Under the pieces are notes generated by a model, which saw only the letters and a list, made by a program, of their open reading frames with translations, searched no databases and was not told the DNA's origin. From Stomoxys calcitrans (taxonomy: Eukaryota; Arthropoda; Insecta; Diptera; Muscidae): a stretch of 64,000 bases of DNA. Made by a program: the position numbers and the translations under genes. Shown one piece after another: positions 34,437-46,482 of this stretch; the stretch's first letter is position 1, and each line of letters opens with the position of its first letter. The DNA lies in assembly GCF_963082655.1 (NCBI RefSeq), contig NC_081552.1, positions 64,223,589 to 64,287,588 on the forward strand. Direction: 5' to 3'.

Positions 34437-36098
34437 AGAACAGTTGCGTAAAAATCTTCCAGAAGATTATTTTTTTCCATCGCGGGGACGAACTCTCTTG
34501 CTAAATTATGAAAAATGTTTGTATGGTAGTCACTCAATCGTGAGGTGATGTCTACGTGACATGGCAAAATTTCTAAACCACGTTTTAAGAATAGATTCCA
34601 AAAAAGAAAAGTTACGCTTGTAAACCAATTTGTGAGAGACAAAAGCAATAGCCAACACTACATGCAATGCATGTATTGGTAAGTTGTTGAGCCAGATGAC
34701 ACATATCCTGCCAAGGATGTCCTTTTGCATGTTTGTGTTTAAGTTTTACATTAAAATGGAATCTTTAAGGAAGAAGCTAAAGCAATATGCAAGAGCAACA
34801 ACTTACACCGCTATTTGTAGCGGAACTTAAATGCAATTTAACTTATAGTTTAGTTTCTTATGATTTTAGTGGAATACTTCTATCGATTTTATTTAAGTTG
34901 CATTAAAATGATCTCATAAAGGCAATGTAAATGCATTTTAAATTGCATTTAAAAATTTGTCTACACTGACAGCTAAGTTTTTGTTTAGAATGAAATCCTT
35001 TACTTTTGCTACAAAATTTAAGCCCTTCTACTTTCGTTATACAATCAAAATAAACTCGAAGCTTATGCTACAGTGGCATTAAATGAATACGACTGTCTTA
35101 TGTCCTGCTTAACTCTATTGCTTTTCCTTCTTGCCATTTATGGTTGGAACAGAGCCAAGAGAAATGAGGTCAAGTACTTGGACAACATAATACTATCAAT
35201 AAAAATTTTCTTAACCTTTATTTTACAACAACATTCATTCGCATAGTTGCTTAGGATATTTGAGTACAATGATTATTACTTTCAAACATAGTCCACCATT
35301 TGCCCAATGACCATCATTGCCTTGGCAGTGGTCAAATATTTTTCCCCATTTGCAAAAAATTTGAGCCAAGGAAAATGTGTATTTCTGTTTGCTTTACCTT
35401 TCAAGGGGGTGAAAGGAGAAGTTGAGTTCTGTTAATGTCCACTACAGCCATGCTCCAAACGTCATAAAATAAACTCTTAAGTCTCTACAACCAGCAATTC
35501 AAAATGATGATGGTAATGGTCCAACAGAAATTGTCTAGACTTTAATGGGGTACTTCAAACCAATAAGCTTGAGTGTAAATAAATAGTGGTGGTGGGTGAA
35601 AGTGACAGTATGTGAAGCATTTTGAAAGGATTTAGGGGTTCAAAGTAAAGGTATAGTGGCCGTCCAAAACAGACTAACAGGACAAAAATATCTCTCCTGT
35701 AACCTTGAGTGGAGCGGACGTGTTTTCATAACACTCCACAAAAGATATATGTAATGTCGGAATAGGACTACCTATTTCTTAAAAAGTTGAAAGTCTTTCA
35801 GGAATAGGCTCAAAGACCCAACAGCTGCGGTGGTGGTACACAACAGTAGCATATTGTCCGACCCTTTTATAGGTTTGGGTGTCTTGGCATTAGTGGTTAA
35901 GAGTAATGCTGCAAACGCAACGAAGAAGAGACGGATAAACCAGTGGGTTGCACAGTTCGTCCCCGGCTTTAAGTAATGATGGTGTTTCCGATTTAGATTC
36001 AGACAGCGACAGTTTTAATGAAACAGTCATCGCAGAAGAATCGAGAGGAATGTGAAATATCACGAAATTAATTTGTTAATATTGAACTAGAATTATTG
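34437..36098. other. Unique AT-rich intergenic DNA
   Basis: About 1.66 kb without DINE or LINE sequence. A minus-strand frame (34328-34648) runs into the tandem array and is not recognisable. Near 35955-36052 a short plus frame reads SNDGVSDLDSDSDSFNETVI then AEESRGM and stops, an acidic stretch that may be chance. No promoter, tRNA or gene seen. Confidence 0.4.
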
Positions 36099-37142
36099 CT
36101 AATAAAAGCGTGCTACGTTCGGCCGAGCCGAATCTTATATACCCTCCACCATGGATCGAATTTATCGAGTAATTTTCCCGGTAGCTCTTTTTAGGCAAAC
36201 AAACGATAAAAAAAAGAATTGCTATGCTAATTGAACGTTGGAGACCACGTAGGAAGACATTGTGTAAAATTTCAACGAAATCGAATACGAATTGCGCCCT
36301 TTAGGTCTAGAAGTAAAATAGGGAGATCGGTTTATAGGCGAGCTTTAGCAGGCTATAGACCGATTCAGACCATATTCGACACGTATGTTTGAGGTCATGG
36401 GAGCAGCTGTTGTACAAAATTTCAGCCAAAACGAATAATAATTGCGTCCTCTAGAGACTCAATTTCACACAATTGTTGAAAGTCATAATAGCACAAAATT
36501 TCAGCTAAATCATATACCAACTGCGACCTTTAGTACCTCAAAAAGTCAAGATTAAAGATCGGTTTATATGGCAGCTTTATCAGGTTATGTACCGATTTTA
36601 ACCACACTTAGCACAGTTATTGGAAGTCATAGCGAAACAAGTAATTTAAAATTTCAGCCAAATCGGATAGGGATTGCGCCCTCTAGAGGCTCGAGAAATC
36701 AAGACCCCAGATCGGTTTATATGACAGCTATAACAGGTTATGGACCGATTTCAACCATACTAAGCACTGTTGTTGGAAATCGTAACAAAGCACCTTATTC
36801 AGAATTTCAGTCAAATCGAATAAGAATTGCGCCCCCTAGTGGCTCAAGAAATCAAGATTCTAGATACATATATTAAAACATGAACCGAAATTGTCCATTT
36901 ACAATCCCAACCGACCTACACTAATAAGAAGCCGTTGTGCAATATTTCAAGCGGCTAACTTTACTCCTTCAAAAGGTATCGTGTTTTCGACATGCAGACG
37001 AATGGACATGGCTAGATCGAATTAAAATGTTATGACGATCAAGAATATAGATACTTTATGGGGTCTTAGACGAATATTTCGACGAGTTACAAACAGAATG
37101 AAGAAATTACTATACTCCAACCTGTGGTGGAGGGTATAAAAA
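36099..37142 (-). mobile_element. DINE family A, old copy
   Basis: GCGTGCTACGTTCGGCCGAGCCGAAT start, well-diverged units, almost no GTCY left (CATGCAGACGAATGGACATG) and end CCTGTGGTGGAGGGTATAAA. Confidence 0.78.
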
Positions 37143-37194
37143 AATTAAGCAACATTTGATTATTGAATTAAAACTATTGTTGGCTTGAGATAAA
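37143..37194. other. Short spacer
   Basis: About 50 bp of AT-rich sequence between two DINE copies. Confidence 0.35.
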
Positions 37195-37872
37195 AACAAG
37201 TAAAAAGGCCATAAGTTCGACTAGACCGAACTTTGGATACCCACCACCTCGGGTATATATGTATACCTTTCGTCATAATCCAGTGAAAAATTCAAAATGT
37301 ATTCCCCCATACCATCTATATCGAAATATGATCCGATCTGGACCAAATTCGCTCCAAAATGTCGGAGAAATGGGACAAAATAATGCGCCTTTTATGGGTC
37401 CAAAACCTTAAATCGAGAGATCGGTATATATGGCAGCCTTATCCAAATCTGGACAGATCGGGGCCAAATTGAAGGAGGATGTCGAGTGGCTTAACACAAC
37501 TCACTGTTACAAATTTAAGCAACACCTGATAATAAATGTGGCATTTGTGGGCCTTAGACCTTATATCGGCTGATCGGTCGATATGGGGGCTATATCAAGA
37601 TATAGTCTGATAAAGCCCATCTTCGAAATTAACCTGCCTATGGACAAAAAAAAATCTGTGCAAAGTTTCAGCTCAATATCTCTATTTTTAAAGACTGTCG
37701 CGTGATTTCAACAGACAGACGGTCAGACTGGTGGACATAGCTAGATCGTCTTCGATTTTTACGAGGAACAAGTATATATATACTTTATAGGGTTGGAAAT
37801 GTATATTCAATGTGTTGCAAACGGAATAACAAAATTAATATATACCCATCCTTCGGTAGTGGGTATAAAAAG
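37195..37872 (-). mobile_element. DINE family B, short
   Basis: AACAAGTAAAAAGGCCATAA start with an impaired hairpin (GTTCGACTAGACCGAAC), few units, GACAGACGGTCAGACTGG tract, end CCTTCGGTAGTGGGTATAAA. Confidence 0.8.
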
Positions 37873-37873
37873 A

Positions 37874-38381
37874 GGCAAGTAAAAATGTGCTAAGTTCGGC
37901 CGGACCGAATCTTAGGTACCATGGCTTCCGCTAAAAATGTGCACCTCTCAATGATTTGAATTATTTTGGAGCAATAAAATCGGGAATTGATTGAGGCTTC
38001 AATAGTCTCAAGAAGTCATTTCAGGATATCGGTACTTAGGAAGCCTATATCACCATATTGATAGATTTTTTAGGGTTAAATTTAAACCAAACCAGGTGAA
38101 AACTTGGGCTTCTAGAGGCTCAAGAAGTCATATCGGGAGATCGGTTTATATGGGGGCTATGGCCAAATCTGAACCGAAATGACCTATTTGCAATCATCAA
38201 TGGCCTACATAAATACGAAGTATCCGTGCAAAATTTCAATCCGCAAGCTTTATCCGTTCGACCGCTAACGTGATTTCGACAGACGGACATAATTAAATAT
38301 AGAAACGTATCCAGAATATAGGACTTACAAGCGAACGAATAAGGTTTACAAACAAAATATCTGGATAAGTATACGAGGGTT
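37874..38381 (-). mobile_element. Degenerate DINE copy
   Basis: GGCAAGTAAAAATGTGCTAA and TTCGGCCGGACCGAA mark the 3' end. Units are diverged, GTCY is reduced to GACAGACGGACAT, and the TATACCC end is no longer clear. Confidence 0.65.
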
Positions 38382-38533
38382 GCCTTTTATATTTCTGGGT
38401 TGTACAAACCTTGAGTTGAAATCTGCCAACTGCCAGCTCTAGCGTAAAGCTAGAAATTTTTGAGGTTATATGTACTCAGAACGTTTTGACATACCAGCGC
38501 TATTTGTGTTGTTTACAGTCACTTAAAAGATAT
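38382..38533 (+). mobile_element. mariner 5' end (terminal repeat and leader), split
   Basis: TACGAGGGTTGCCTTTTATA then TTTCTGGGTTGTA resembles the ACGAGGG terminal repeats of mariner elements, after a TA. The leader to GTTTACAGTCACTTAAAAGA is cut by DINE insertions at 38534. The transposase start appears 2 kb later, at 40507. Confidence 0.65.
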
Positions 38534-39821
38534 AACAAGTAAAAGCGTGCTAAGTTCGGCCGGGCCGAATCTTATATACCCTCCACCATGGATCGCATTT
38601 GTCGAGTTCTTTTCCCGGCATCTCTTCTTAGGCAAAAAAAAGGATATAAGAAAAGATTTGCTCTGCTATTAGAGCGATATCAAGATATGGTCCAGTTTGG
38701 ACCACAATTAAATTATATGTTGGAGACCTGTGTAAAATGTCAGCCAATTCGAATAAGAATTGCGCCCTTTGTGGGCTCAAGAAGTAAAATAGAGAAATCG
38801 ATTTATATGGGAGCTGTATCGGGCTATAGACCGTTTCAGACCATAATAAACACGCATGTTAATGGTCATGAGAGAATCCGTCGTACAAAATTTCAGGCAA
38901 ATCGGATAATAATTGCGACTTCTAGAGGCTCAAGAAGTCAAGATCCCAGATCGGTTTATATGGCAGCTATATCAGGTAAAAAACCGACTTGTACTTTATT
39001 TGACATAGTTGTTGAAAGTAACAATAAAAAAACGTCTTGCGAAATTTCAGCCAAATCGGATAGGAATTGCGTCCTCTAGAAGCTCAAGAAGTCAAGTCCC
39101 CAGATCTGTTTATATGACAGCTATATCAGGTTATGAACCGATTAAAACCATATTTGGCACAGTTGTTGGATATCATAACAAAATACTACTAGAGGCTCAA
39201 GAAGTCAATACCCAAGATCGGTTTATATGACAGCTATATAAGGTTATGGACCGATTTGAACCATACTTAGCACAGTTGTTGGATATCGTAACAAAACACG
39301 TCGTGCAAAATTCCATTCCAATCGGATAAGAATTGTGCACTCTAGAGGCTCAAGAAGTCAAGACCCAAGATCGGTTTATATGACAGCTGTATGAGGTTAT
39401 GGACCGATTTGAACCATACTTGGTTCAGTTGTTGGATATCAGAACAAAACACGTAGTGCAAAATCGGATAAGAATTGTGCACACTGGAGGCTCAAGAAGT
39501 CAAGACCCAAGATCGGTTTATATGGCAGCTATATCAAAACATGAACCGATATGGCCCATTTACAATACCAACCGACCTACACTAATAAGAAGTATTTGTG
39601 CAAAATTTCAAGCGGCTAGCTTTACTTCTTCGGAAGTTAGCGTGCTTTCGACAGACAGACGGACGGACGGACAGACGGACGGACATGGCTAGATCGACAT
39701 AAAATGTCGCGACGATCAAGAATATATATACTTTATGGGGTCTCAGACGAATATTTCGCGTAGTTACAAACAGAATGACGAAATTTGTATACCCCCCATC
39801 TTATGGTAGAGGGTATAAAAA
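38534..39821 (-). mobile_element. DINE family A inserted in mariner
   Basis: Full 3' end at left, a shortened unit at 39180-39200 (ACTACTAGAGGCTC, part of a unit lost), GTCY complement at 39653-39690, end TATGGTAGAGGGTATAAA. The next copy starts within its terminal A run. Confidence 0.83.
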
Positions 39822-40506
39822 GGCGTTAAGTTCGGCCGGGCCGAACTTTGGATACCCACCACCTCGGGTATATATGTAAACCACCTTTCATCAAAATTCG
39901 GTGAAAATTTCATACCTTATACTCATATACCTCATACCGATCTGAACTATATACGACACGATGTCGAGGAGCCGAACATAAGTCACTGTTTCAAATTTCA
40001 GTGAAATCGGATTATATATGCGCCTTTTATGGGGCCAAGACTTTAAATCGAGATATCGGTCTACATGGCAGCTATATCCAAATCTGGACCGATTTGGGCC
40101 AAGTTGCATAAACATGTTGAAAAGCCTAACACAAAGCACTGTTCTAAAATTCTGCGAAATCGGACAATAAATGCCTCTTTTATGGGCCCTTAAATCGAGA
40201 GATCTGTCTATATGGCAGCTATATCAAAACATGAACCGATAGGGCTCATTTACAATACCAACCGACCTACACTAATAAGAAGTATTTATGAAAAATTTCA
40301 AGGGGCTAGCTTTACTCCTCCGGAAGTTAGCGTGCCTTCGACAGACAGACGGACGGACGGACGGACGGACAATGCTAGAGCGACATAAAATTTCACGACG
40401 ATCAAGAATATATATAATTTATGGGGTCTCAGACGAATATTTCGAGTAGTTACAATCAGAATGACGAAATTAGTATACCCCCAATCTTATGGTGGAGGGT
40501 ATAAAA
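39817..40506 (-). mobile_element. Chimeric DINE: family B 3' half, family A 5' half
   Basis: Left part is family B (AAAAAGGCGTTAAGTTCGG, GGATACCCACCACCTCGGG, units with CAAATCTGGACCGAT). After ATCTGTCTATATGGCAGCTA at about 40203 it is family A (AAAACATGAACCGATAGGGC, ACCGACCTACACTAATAAGA, TATGGTGGAGGGTATAAA). The switch lies in the shared core motif. Confidence 0.8.
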
Positions 40507-40572
40507 ATGGAAATAAATCCTGAACATTTTCGTGCGATTAAATTTTTCAACTTTCGACGTGGATTAACTCAG
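40507..40572 (+). pseudogene. mariner transposase N-terminus
   Basis: ATG at 40507 opens MEINPEHFRAIKFFNFRRGL then TQ, the characteristic start of one mariner subgroup (relatives begin ME(N/I)..H.RA...Y.F..G). The frame is cut after 22 codons by DINE 3'-end sequence (TTCGGCCGGGCC). With 38382-38533 it is one mariner copy interrupted twice. No catalytic domain was found downstream in the window. Confidence 0.72.
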
Positions 40573-41040
40573 TTCGGCCGGGCCGAATCTTATATACCCT
40601 CCACCATGGATCGCATTTGTCGAGTTCTTTTCCCGGCATCTCTTCTTAAGCAAAACAGGATATAAGAAAAGATTTGCTCTGCTATTAGAGCGATATCAAG
40701 ATATGGTCCGGTTTGGACCACAATTAAATTATATGTTGGAGACCTGTGTAAAATGTCAGCCAATTCGAATAAGAATTGCGCCCTTTGTGGGCTCAAGAAG
40801 TAAAATAGAGGGATCGATTTATATGGGAGATGCATCGGGCTATGGACCGATTCACACCATAATAAACACGTATGTTGATGGTCACGAAAGAATCCGTCGT
40901 ACAAAATTTCAGGCAAATCGGATAATAATTGCGACCTCTAGAGGCTCAAGAAGTCAAGATCCCAGATCAGTTTATATGGCACCTATATCAGGTTATGAAC
41001 CGACTTGTACTTTATTTTACATAGTTGTTGAAAGTAACAA
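40573..41040 (-). mobile_element. DINE family A, left part (split by family B)
   Basis: Starts TTCGGCCGGGCCGAATCTTA without the AACAAGT end, so it is 3'-trimmed. Three units follow, then TTGAAAGTAACAAT, where a family B element is inserted. It resumes at 42800 with AAAACGTCTTGC. Confidence 0.85.
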
Positions 41041-42801
41041 TAACAAGTAAAAAGGCGTTAAGTTCGGCCGGGCCGAACTTTGGATACCCACCACCTCGGG
41101 TATATATGTAAACACCTTTCATCAAAATTCGGTGAAAATTTCATACCTTATACTCATATACCTCATAACGATCTGAACTATATACGACACGGATGTCGAA
41201 AAGCCTAACATAAGTCACTGTGTCAAATTTCAGTGAAATCGGATTATAAATGCGCCTTTTAGGGGGCCAAGACTTTAAATCGAGATATCTGTCCACATGG
41301 CAGCTATATCCAAATCTGGACCGATTTGGGCCAAGTTGCATAAACATGTCGAAGAGCCTAACACTAAGCACTGTCCCAAATTTCGGCGAAATCGGACAAT
41401 AAATGCCTCTTTTATGGGCCCTAAACCTTAAATCCAGAGATCGGTCTATATGGCAGCTATATTCAAATCTGGACTGATCTGGACAAAATTGAAGAAGGAC
41501 GTCGAAGAGCCTAAACAAACTCACTGTCTCAAATTTCAGCGACTTCGGACAATAAATGCGTCTTTTATGGCCCCACAACCTAAAACCTAGATATCGGTCT
41601 ATATGGCAGCTATATCCAAATCTGGACCGATATGTGCGATATTTCAGAAGTATGTCAAGGGGCTTAACCTAACTCACTGTTCCAAATTTCGGGGACATTG
41701 GGCAATAAATGAGCATTTTATGGGCCCAAAACCATAAATCAAGAAATCGGTCTATATGGCAGCTATATCCAAATTTGAACCGATCTGGACCAAAATGAAG
41801 AAATATGTCAAAGAGCCTAACACATCTCACTGTCCCAATTTTCAGCAAAATCGGATAATGAATGTGGCTATTATGGGCCTTAGACCCTAAATTGGAGGAT
41901 CGGTCTATATGGCAGCTATATCCAAATCTGAACCGATCTGAGCCAAATTAACGAAGGATGCCGACGGGCCTTACACAATTCACTGCCCCGAATTTCATCA
42001 AAATCGGATAATAAATGTGGCTTTTGTGAGCCTAAGACCCTAAACCGGAGGATCGGTCTATATGGCAGCTATATCCAAATCTGAACCGATCTGAACCAAT
42101 ATAAGAAACATGTCAAAGGGCCTAAGAAAACTCACTGTCCCAAATTTCAGCGAAATCGGACCATAAATGTGGCTTTTATGGGCCTTAGACCCTTAATTGG
42201 AGGATCGGTCTATATGGCAGCTATATCCAAATCTGAACCGATCTGGGTCAAATTAAAGAAACATGTCAAAGGGACTAAGACAACTCACTGTCCCAAATTT
42301 CAGCGAAATCGGACCATAAATGTGGCTTTTATGGGCATTAGACCCTAAATTGGAGGATCGGTCTATATGGCAGCTATATTCAAATCTGGACCGATCTGAG
42401 CCAAATTGACAAAGGATGTCGAAGGGCCTAACACAACTCACTGTCCCAAATTTCAGCAAAATCGGATAATAAATGTGGCTTTTATGGGCCTAAGACCCTA
42501 AATCGGCGGATCGGTCTATATGGGGGCTATATCAAGATATAGTCCGATATAGCCCATCTTCGAACTTAACCTGCTTATGGACAAAAAAAGAATCTGTGGA
42601 AAATTTCAGCTCAGTATCTCTATTTTTAAAGACTGTAGCGTGATTTCAACAGACAGACGGACGGACATGGCTAGATCGTCTTAGATTTTTACGCTGATCA
42701 AGAATATATATACTTTATAGGGTCGGAAATGGATATTTCGATGTGTTGCAAACGGAATGACAAAATGAATATACCCCCATCCTTCGGTGGTGGGTATAAA
42801 A
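41041..42801 (-). mobile_element. DINE family B, complete, nested in family A
   Basis: AACAAGTAAAAAGGCGTTAA and the perfect hairpin at the left; about ten 153-bp units; CAGACAGACGGACGG at 42650; GATCAAGAATATATATAC; and CCTTCGGTGGTGGGTATAAA at the right. Both borders are precise because the interrupted family A sequence is known from other copies. Confidence 0.9.
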
Positions 42802-43652
42802 AACGTCTTGCTAAATTTCAGCCAAATCGGATAGGAACTGCGCCCTCAAGAAGCTCAAGAAGTTAAGTCCTCAGATCTGTTTATATGACAGCTATATCAG
42901 GTTATGGACCGATTTGAACCATATTTGGCACAGTTGTTGGATATCATAACAAAATATACGTGCCAAAATTCATTCAAATCGGATAGGAATTGCGCCCCCT
43001 AGAGGCTCAAGAAGTCAAGACCCAAGATCGATTTATATGACACCTATATAAGGTTATGGACCGATTTGAACCATACATGGCACAGTTGTTGGATATCACA
43101 ACCAAACACGTCGTGCACAATTTCATTCCAATCGGATAAGAATTGCGCACTCTAGAGGCTCAAGAAATCAAGACCCAAGATCGGTTTATATGGCAGCTAT
43201 ATCAGGTTATGAACCGATTTGAACCATACTTGGCGCAGTTGTTGGATATCATAACAAAACACGTCGTGCAAAATTTCATCCCAGTCGGATAAGAAATGCG
43301 CACTCTAGAGGCTCAAGAAATCAAGACCCAAGATCGGTTTATATGGCAGCTATATCAAAACATGGACCGATATGGCCCATTTACAACACCAACCGACCTA
43401 CACTAATAAGAAGTATTTGTGCAAAATATCAAGCGGCTAGCTTTACTCCTTCGGAAGTTAGCGTGCTTTCGACAGACAGACGGACGGACGGACGGACGGA
43501 CAGACGGACGGACATGGCTAGATCGACATAAAATTTCACGACGATCAAGAATATATATACTTTATGGGGTCTCGGACGAATATTTCGAGTAGTTACAATC
43601 AGAATGACGAAATTAGTATACCCCCCATCTTATGGTGGAGGGTATAAAAAGG
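42800..43652 (-). mobile_element. DINE family A, right part
   Basis: Continues the copy begun at 40573: AAAACGTCTTGCTAAATTTC, four units, GACGG tract at 43467-43514, end ATGGTGGAGGGTATAAAA. Confidence 0.85.
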
Positions 43653-44270
43653 ATATATGAACAGATTTGCTCTGCTATTAGAACGATATCAAGATATGGT
43701 CCAGTTTGGACCACAATTAAATTATATGTTGGAGACCTGTGCAAAATGTCAGCCAATTCGAATAAGAATTGCACTCTTTGGGGGCTATATCAGGTTATGG
43801 ACCGATTTGTACCATATTTGCCACAGGTGTTGGAAGTCACAACATAACATGTCAAACAAAATTTTAGCCAAATCGGATAAGAATTGCGCCCTCTAGTGGC
43901 TCAAGAATCCAAGACGCCAGATCAGTTTATAGGGCTGCTCTATCAGGTTACGGACCGATTTCAACCATTCTTAGCACAGTTGTTGAAAGTCGTAACAAAA
44001 CACCTCGTTCAAAATTTCAGCCAAATCGGATAAGAATTGCGCCCTCTTGTGGCTCAGGAATTCAAGATTCAATATCGGTTTATATGGCAGCTATATGGTA
44101 CAAATCGTTCCATAACCTGATATAGCCCCCAAAGGGTGCAATTCTTATTCGAATTGGCTGACATTTTGCACAGGTCTCCAACATATAATTTAATTGTGGT
44201 CCAAACTGGACCATATCTTGATATCGTTCTAATAGCAGAGCAAATCTGTTCATATATCCTTTTTTTTTTG
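43651..44270. repeat. Inverted repeat of DINE sequence, about 165-bp arms
   Basis: Arm 1 at about 43651-43816 (GGATATATGAACAGATTTGC to GATTTGTACCATAT) and arm 2 at about 44093-44262 in reverse (ATATGGTACAAATCG to GCAAATCTGTTCATATATCC). They share private variants (GAACAG, GTGCAAAATGTC, TTTGGGGGCTATATC) found in no other copy. The spacer of about 275 bp has three diverged units. Confidence 0.85.
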
Positions 44271-44472
44271 ACTAAGAAGAGATGCCATGAAAAGAACTCG
44301 ACAAATGCGATCCATGGTGGATGGTACATAAGATTCGGCCCGGCCGAACTTAGCACGCTTTTACTTGTTTTGACTAAGAAGAGATGCCGGGAAAAGAACT
44401 CGACAAATGCGATCAATGGTGGAGGTATATAAGATTCGGCCCGGCCGAACTTTGCACGCTTTTACTTGTTTT
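44271..44472 (+). mobile_element. Two tandem DINE 3' ends
   Basis: GACTAAGAAGAGATGCC...CTTTTACTTGTT occurs at about 44271-44368 and again at about 44371-44470. The first has GATGGTACATAAG and the second lacks one G in GGTGGAGGTATAT. Same arrangement as 6978-7179. Confidence 0.82.
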
Positions 44473-45671
44473 TATCCAGTTTAAGTCGTCTGATTTACGC
44501 CAATCCCAATTTCATTTGGATACCTCTCTCCTAGCTTGATCTGGAATTTTTCTAAGACATTCGGGGATATTTTTTTTTTCTAACGTTTCGTTAATGACAT
44601 TTTCTTTATAGACCGCGTCACCCAGATTTACATTTAAAGACAAATATTTCAAATGAAACCATTTCTTTTTTTCCTTGGAATTTCCCAATACAGTATGTAA
44701 GGTAATCGATGCATGAGTTAGGATCGAAATATATCAGTCAATAGCAAGCAGCATTGATTCTAGTAGAAATTCATTAGTTCTGTAGGTTTTGACTGAAGAG
44801 TGGGACACAGTGAAGTATTATTTAAAAAATTTTAAAATTTACATATTGAATTATTGATTTTCTTAACAATTTTTTTTTTTTACAATGAAAGGAACTTAAA
44901 ATCCACCTTAAGTAAGGAAATGAGTTAAAATAATATAAGTCGACAGACTTTTATCTATGAGAACAGGTCATACATTACACTTACGGTTGTCGCTAGGGCA
45001 TTTGACATTAATTATTTAATTAGTTGGAAGGGAAAGAAACAAGTTTACATCTGCAATAATGGGGAAATCTCTTTGTATTTCTGATTTCTAGTTCTACCAC
45101 CTTTTTTATTTTATCTCCAATAAATTAGGGAAACTATAGGACTTATAAAAACCATATTTAAATTATAGCCATATACGGCAATAGTTGGATGCAATTTTTA
45201 CCGAATTTTTTCCTTCAAAATCGGATTTTTGATCGATTTTCATAAAATTCGGAAGACAATAAGGTGGATTAATGAAGGTGGTCTCAAGCGAACAGCTGAA
45301 AACAGCCGGCCACTTTGATAGTATTAAAATATAAGTTCTGTGTTTACATTCTCAGCACACTTTCCCATTTTCTTCCACGTACTCTTTGTTTGAGTTTCTC
45401 TTTCTCTCATTTAACTGGTACACATACGCAAACGAGCGCAAATTTCTTTGGTTGTGTTAAGAACAATGCCAATTTTGAAATGACATCTTGATGACGAGAT
45501 GGCGGATTGCACCATATGATCTGTGGTTGTTAACAAATGCGACCAACCTTAAATGTTTTACCATGGGTGGAGAAATAAGCAGCATCATTTAAGCAGAACG
45601 TAAATGGCTAATCGCAAAAATTGGTCAAAATTAATTGTTTTTAAATATTTAACATTTATTGTTCCTTAATT
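44473..45671. other. Unique AT-rich intergenic DNA
   Basis: About 1.2 kb with long T runs (44568-44579, 44870-44881) and no ORF above background. The part 45200-45560 (AATCGGATTTTTGATCGATT, AAGGTGGATTAATGAAGGTG) resembles sequence often found repeated in fly genomes but I cannot name it. No gene seen. Confidence 0.4.
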
Positions 45672-46482
45672 TTTATACCCCCCACCATAGGATGGGGGTA
45701 TACTAATTTCGTCATTCTGTTTCGAAATATTCGTCTGAGAACCCATAAAGTATATATATTCTTGATCGTCGCGACATTTTATGTCGATCTAGCCATGTCC
45801 GTCCGTCTGTCCGTCCGTCTGTCCGTCCGTCTGTCCGTCCGTCTGTCCGTCCGTATGTCCGTCCGTCTGTCCGTCCGTCTGTCCGTCCGTCTGTCCGTCC
45901 GTCTGTCCGTCCGTCCGTTCGTCTGTCTGTCGAAAGCACGCTAACTTCCGAAGGAGTAAAGCTAGCCGCTTGAAATTTTGCACAAATATTTCTTGTTAGT
46001 GTAGGTCGGTTGGTATTGTAAATGGGCCATATCTGTCCATGTTTTGATATACCTGCCATATAAACCGATCTTTGGTCTTGATTTTTTGAGCCTCTAGAGG
46101 TCGCAATTATTATCCGATTTGCCTGAAATTTTGTACGACGGATTCTCTCATGACCATCAGCATACGTGTTTATTATGGTCTGAATCGGTCTATAGCCTGA
46201 TACAGCTCCCATATAAATCGATCTCTCTATTTTACTTCTTGAGCCCCAAAGGGCGCAATTCTTATTAGAATTGGCTGACATTTTACACAGGTCTCCAACA
46301 TATAATTTAATTGTGGTCCAAACCGGACCATATCTTGATATCGCTCTAATAGCAGAGCAAATCTTTTCTTATATCCTTTTTTTCCTAAGAAGAGATGTCG
46401 GGAAAAGAACTCGACAAATGCGATCCATGGTGGAGGGTTTATAAGATTCGGCCCGGCCGAACTTAGCACCCTTTTACTTGTT
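45672..46482 (+). mobile_element. DINE family A with very long GTCY tract
   Basis: TTTTATACCCCCCACCATAGG start, 12-bp-periodic GTCY at 45795-45933, then a jump from the first unit (TTGATTTTTTGAGCCTCTAG) straight to the last ones, so most internal units are missing. Normal 3' end. Confidence 0.83.
45795..45933 (+). repeat. 12-bp-periodic GTCY array
   Basis: About 11 copies of GTCCGTCCGTCT, one with GTAT in place of GTCT. The period is 12 bp and not 4, unlike the pure GTCC tract at 5033-5110, so the amplified unit differs. It is the longest GTCY tract in the window. Confidence 0.9.

Noticed and set aside
34328..34730. Two minus-strand ORFs of 66 and 106 codons
   Set aside because: They overlap each other in different frames, run into the 114-bp array and show no recognisable motif.
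45712..46281. 189-codon ORF with RTDG repeats
   Set aside because: Translation of the GTCY microsatellite plus DINE units; not a protein gene.
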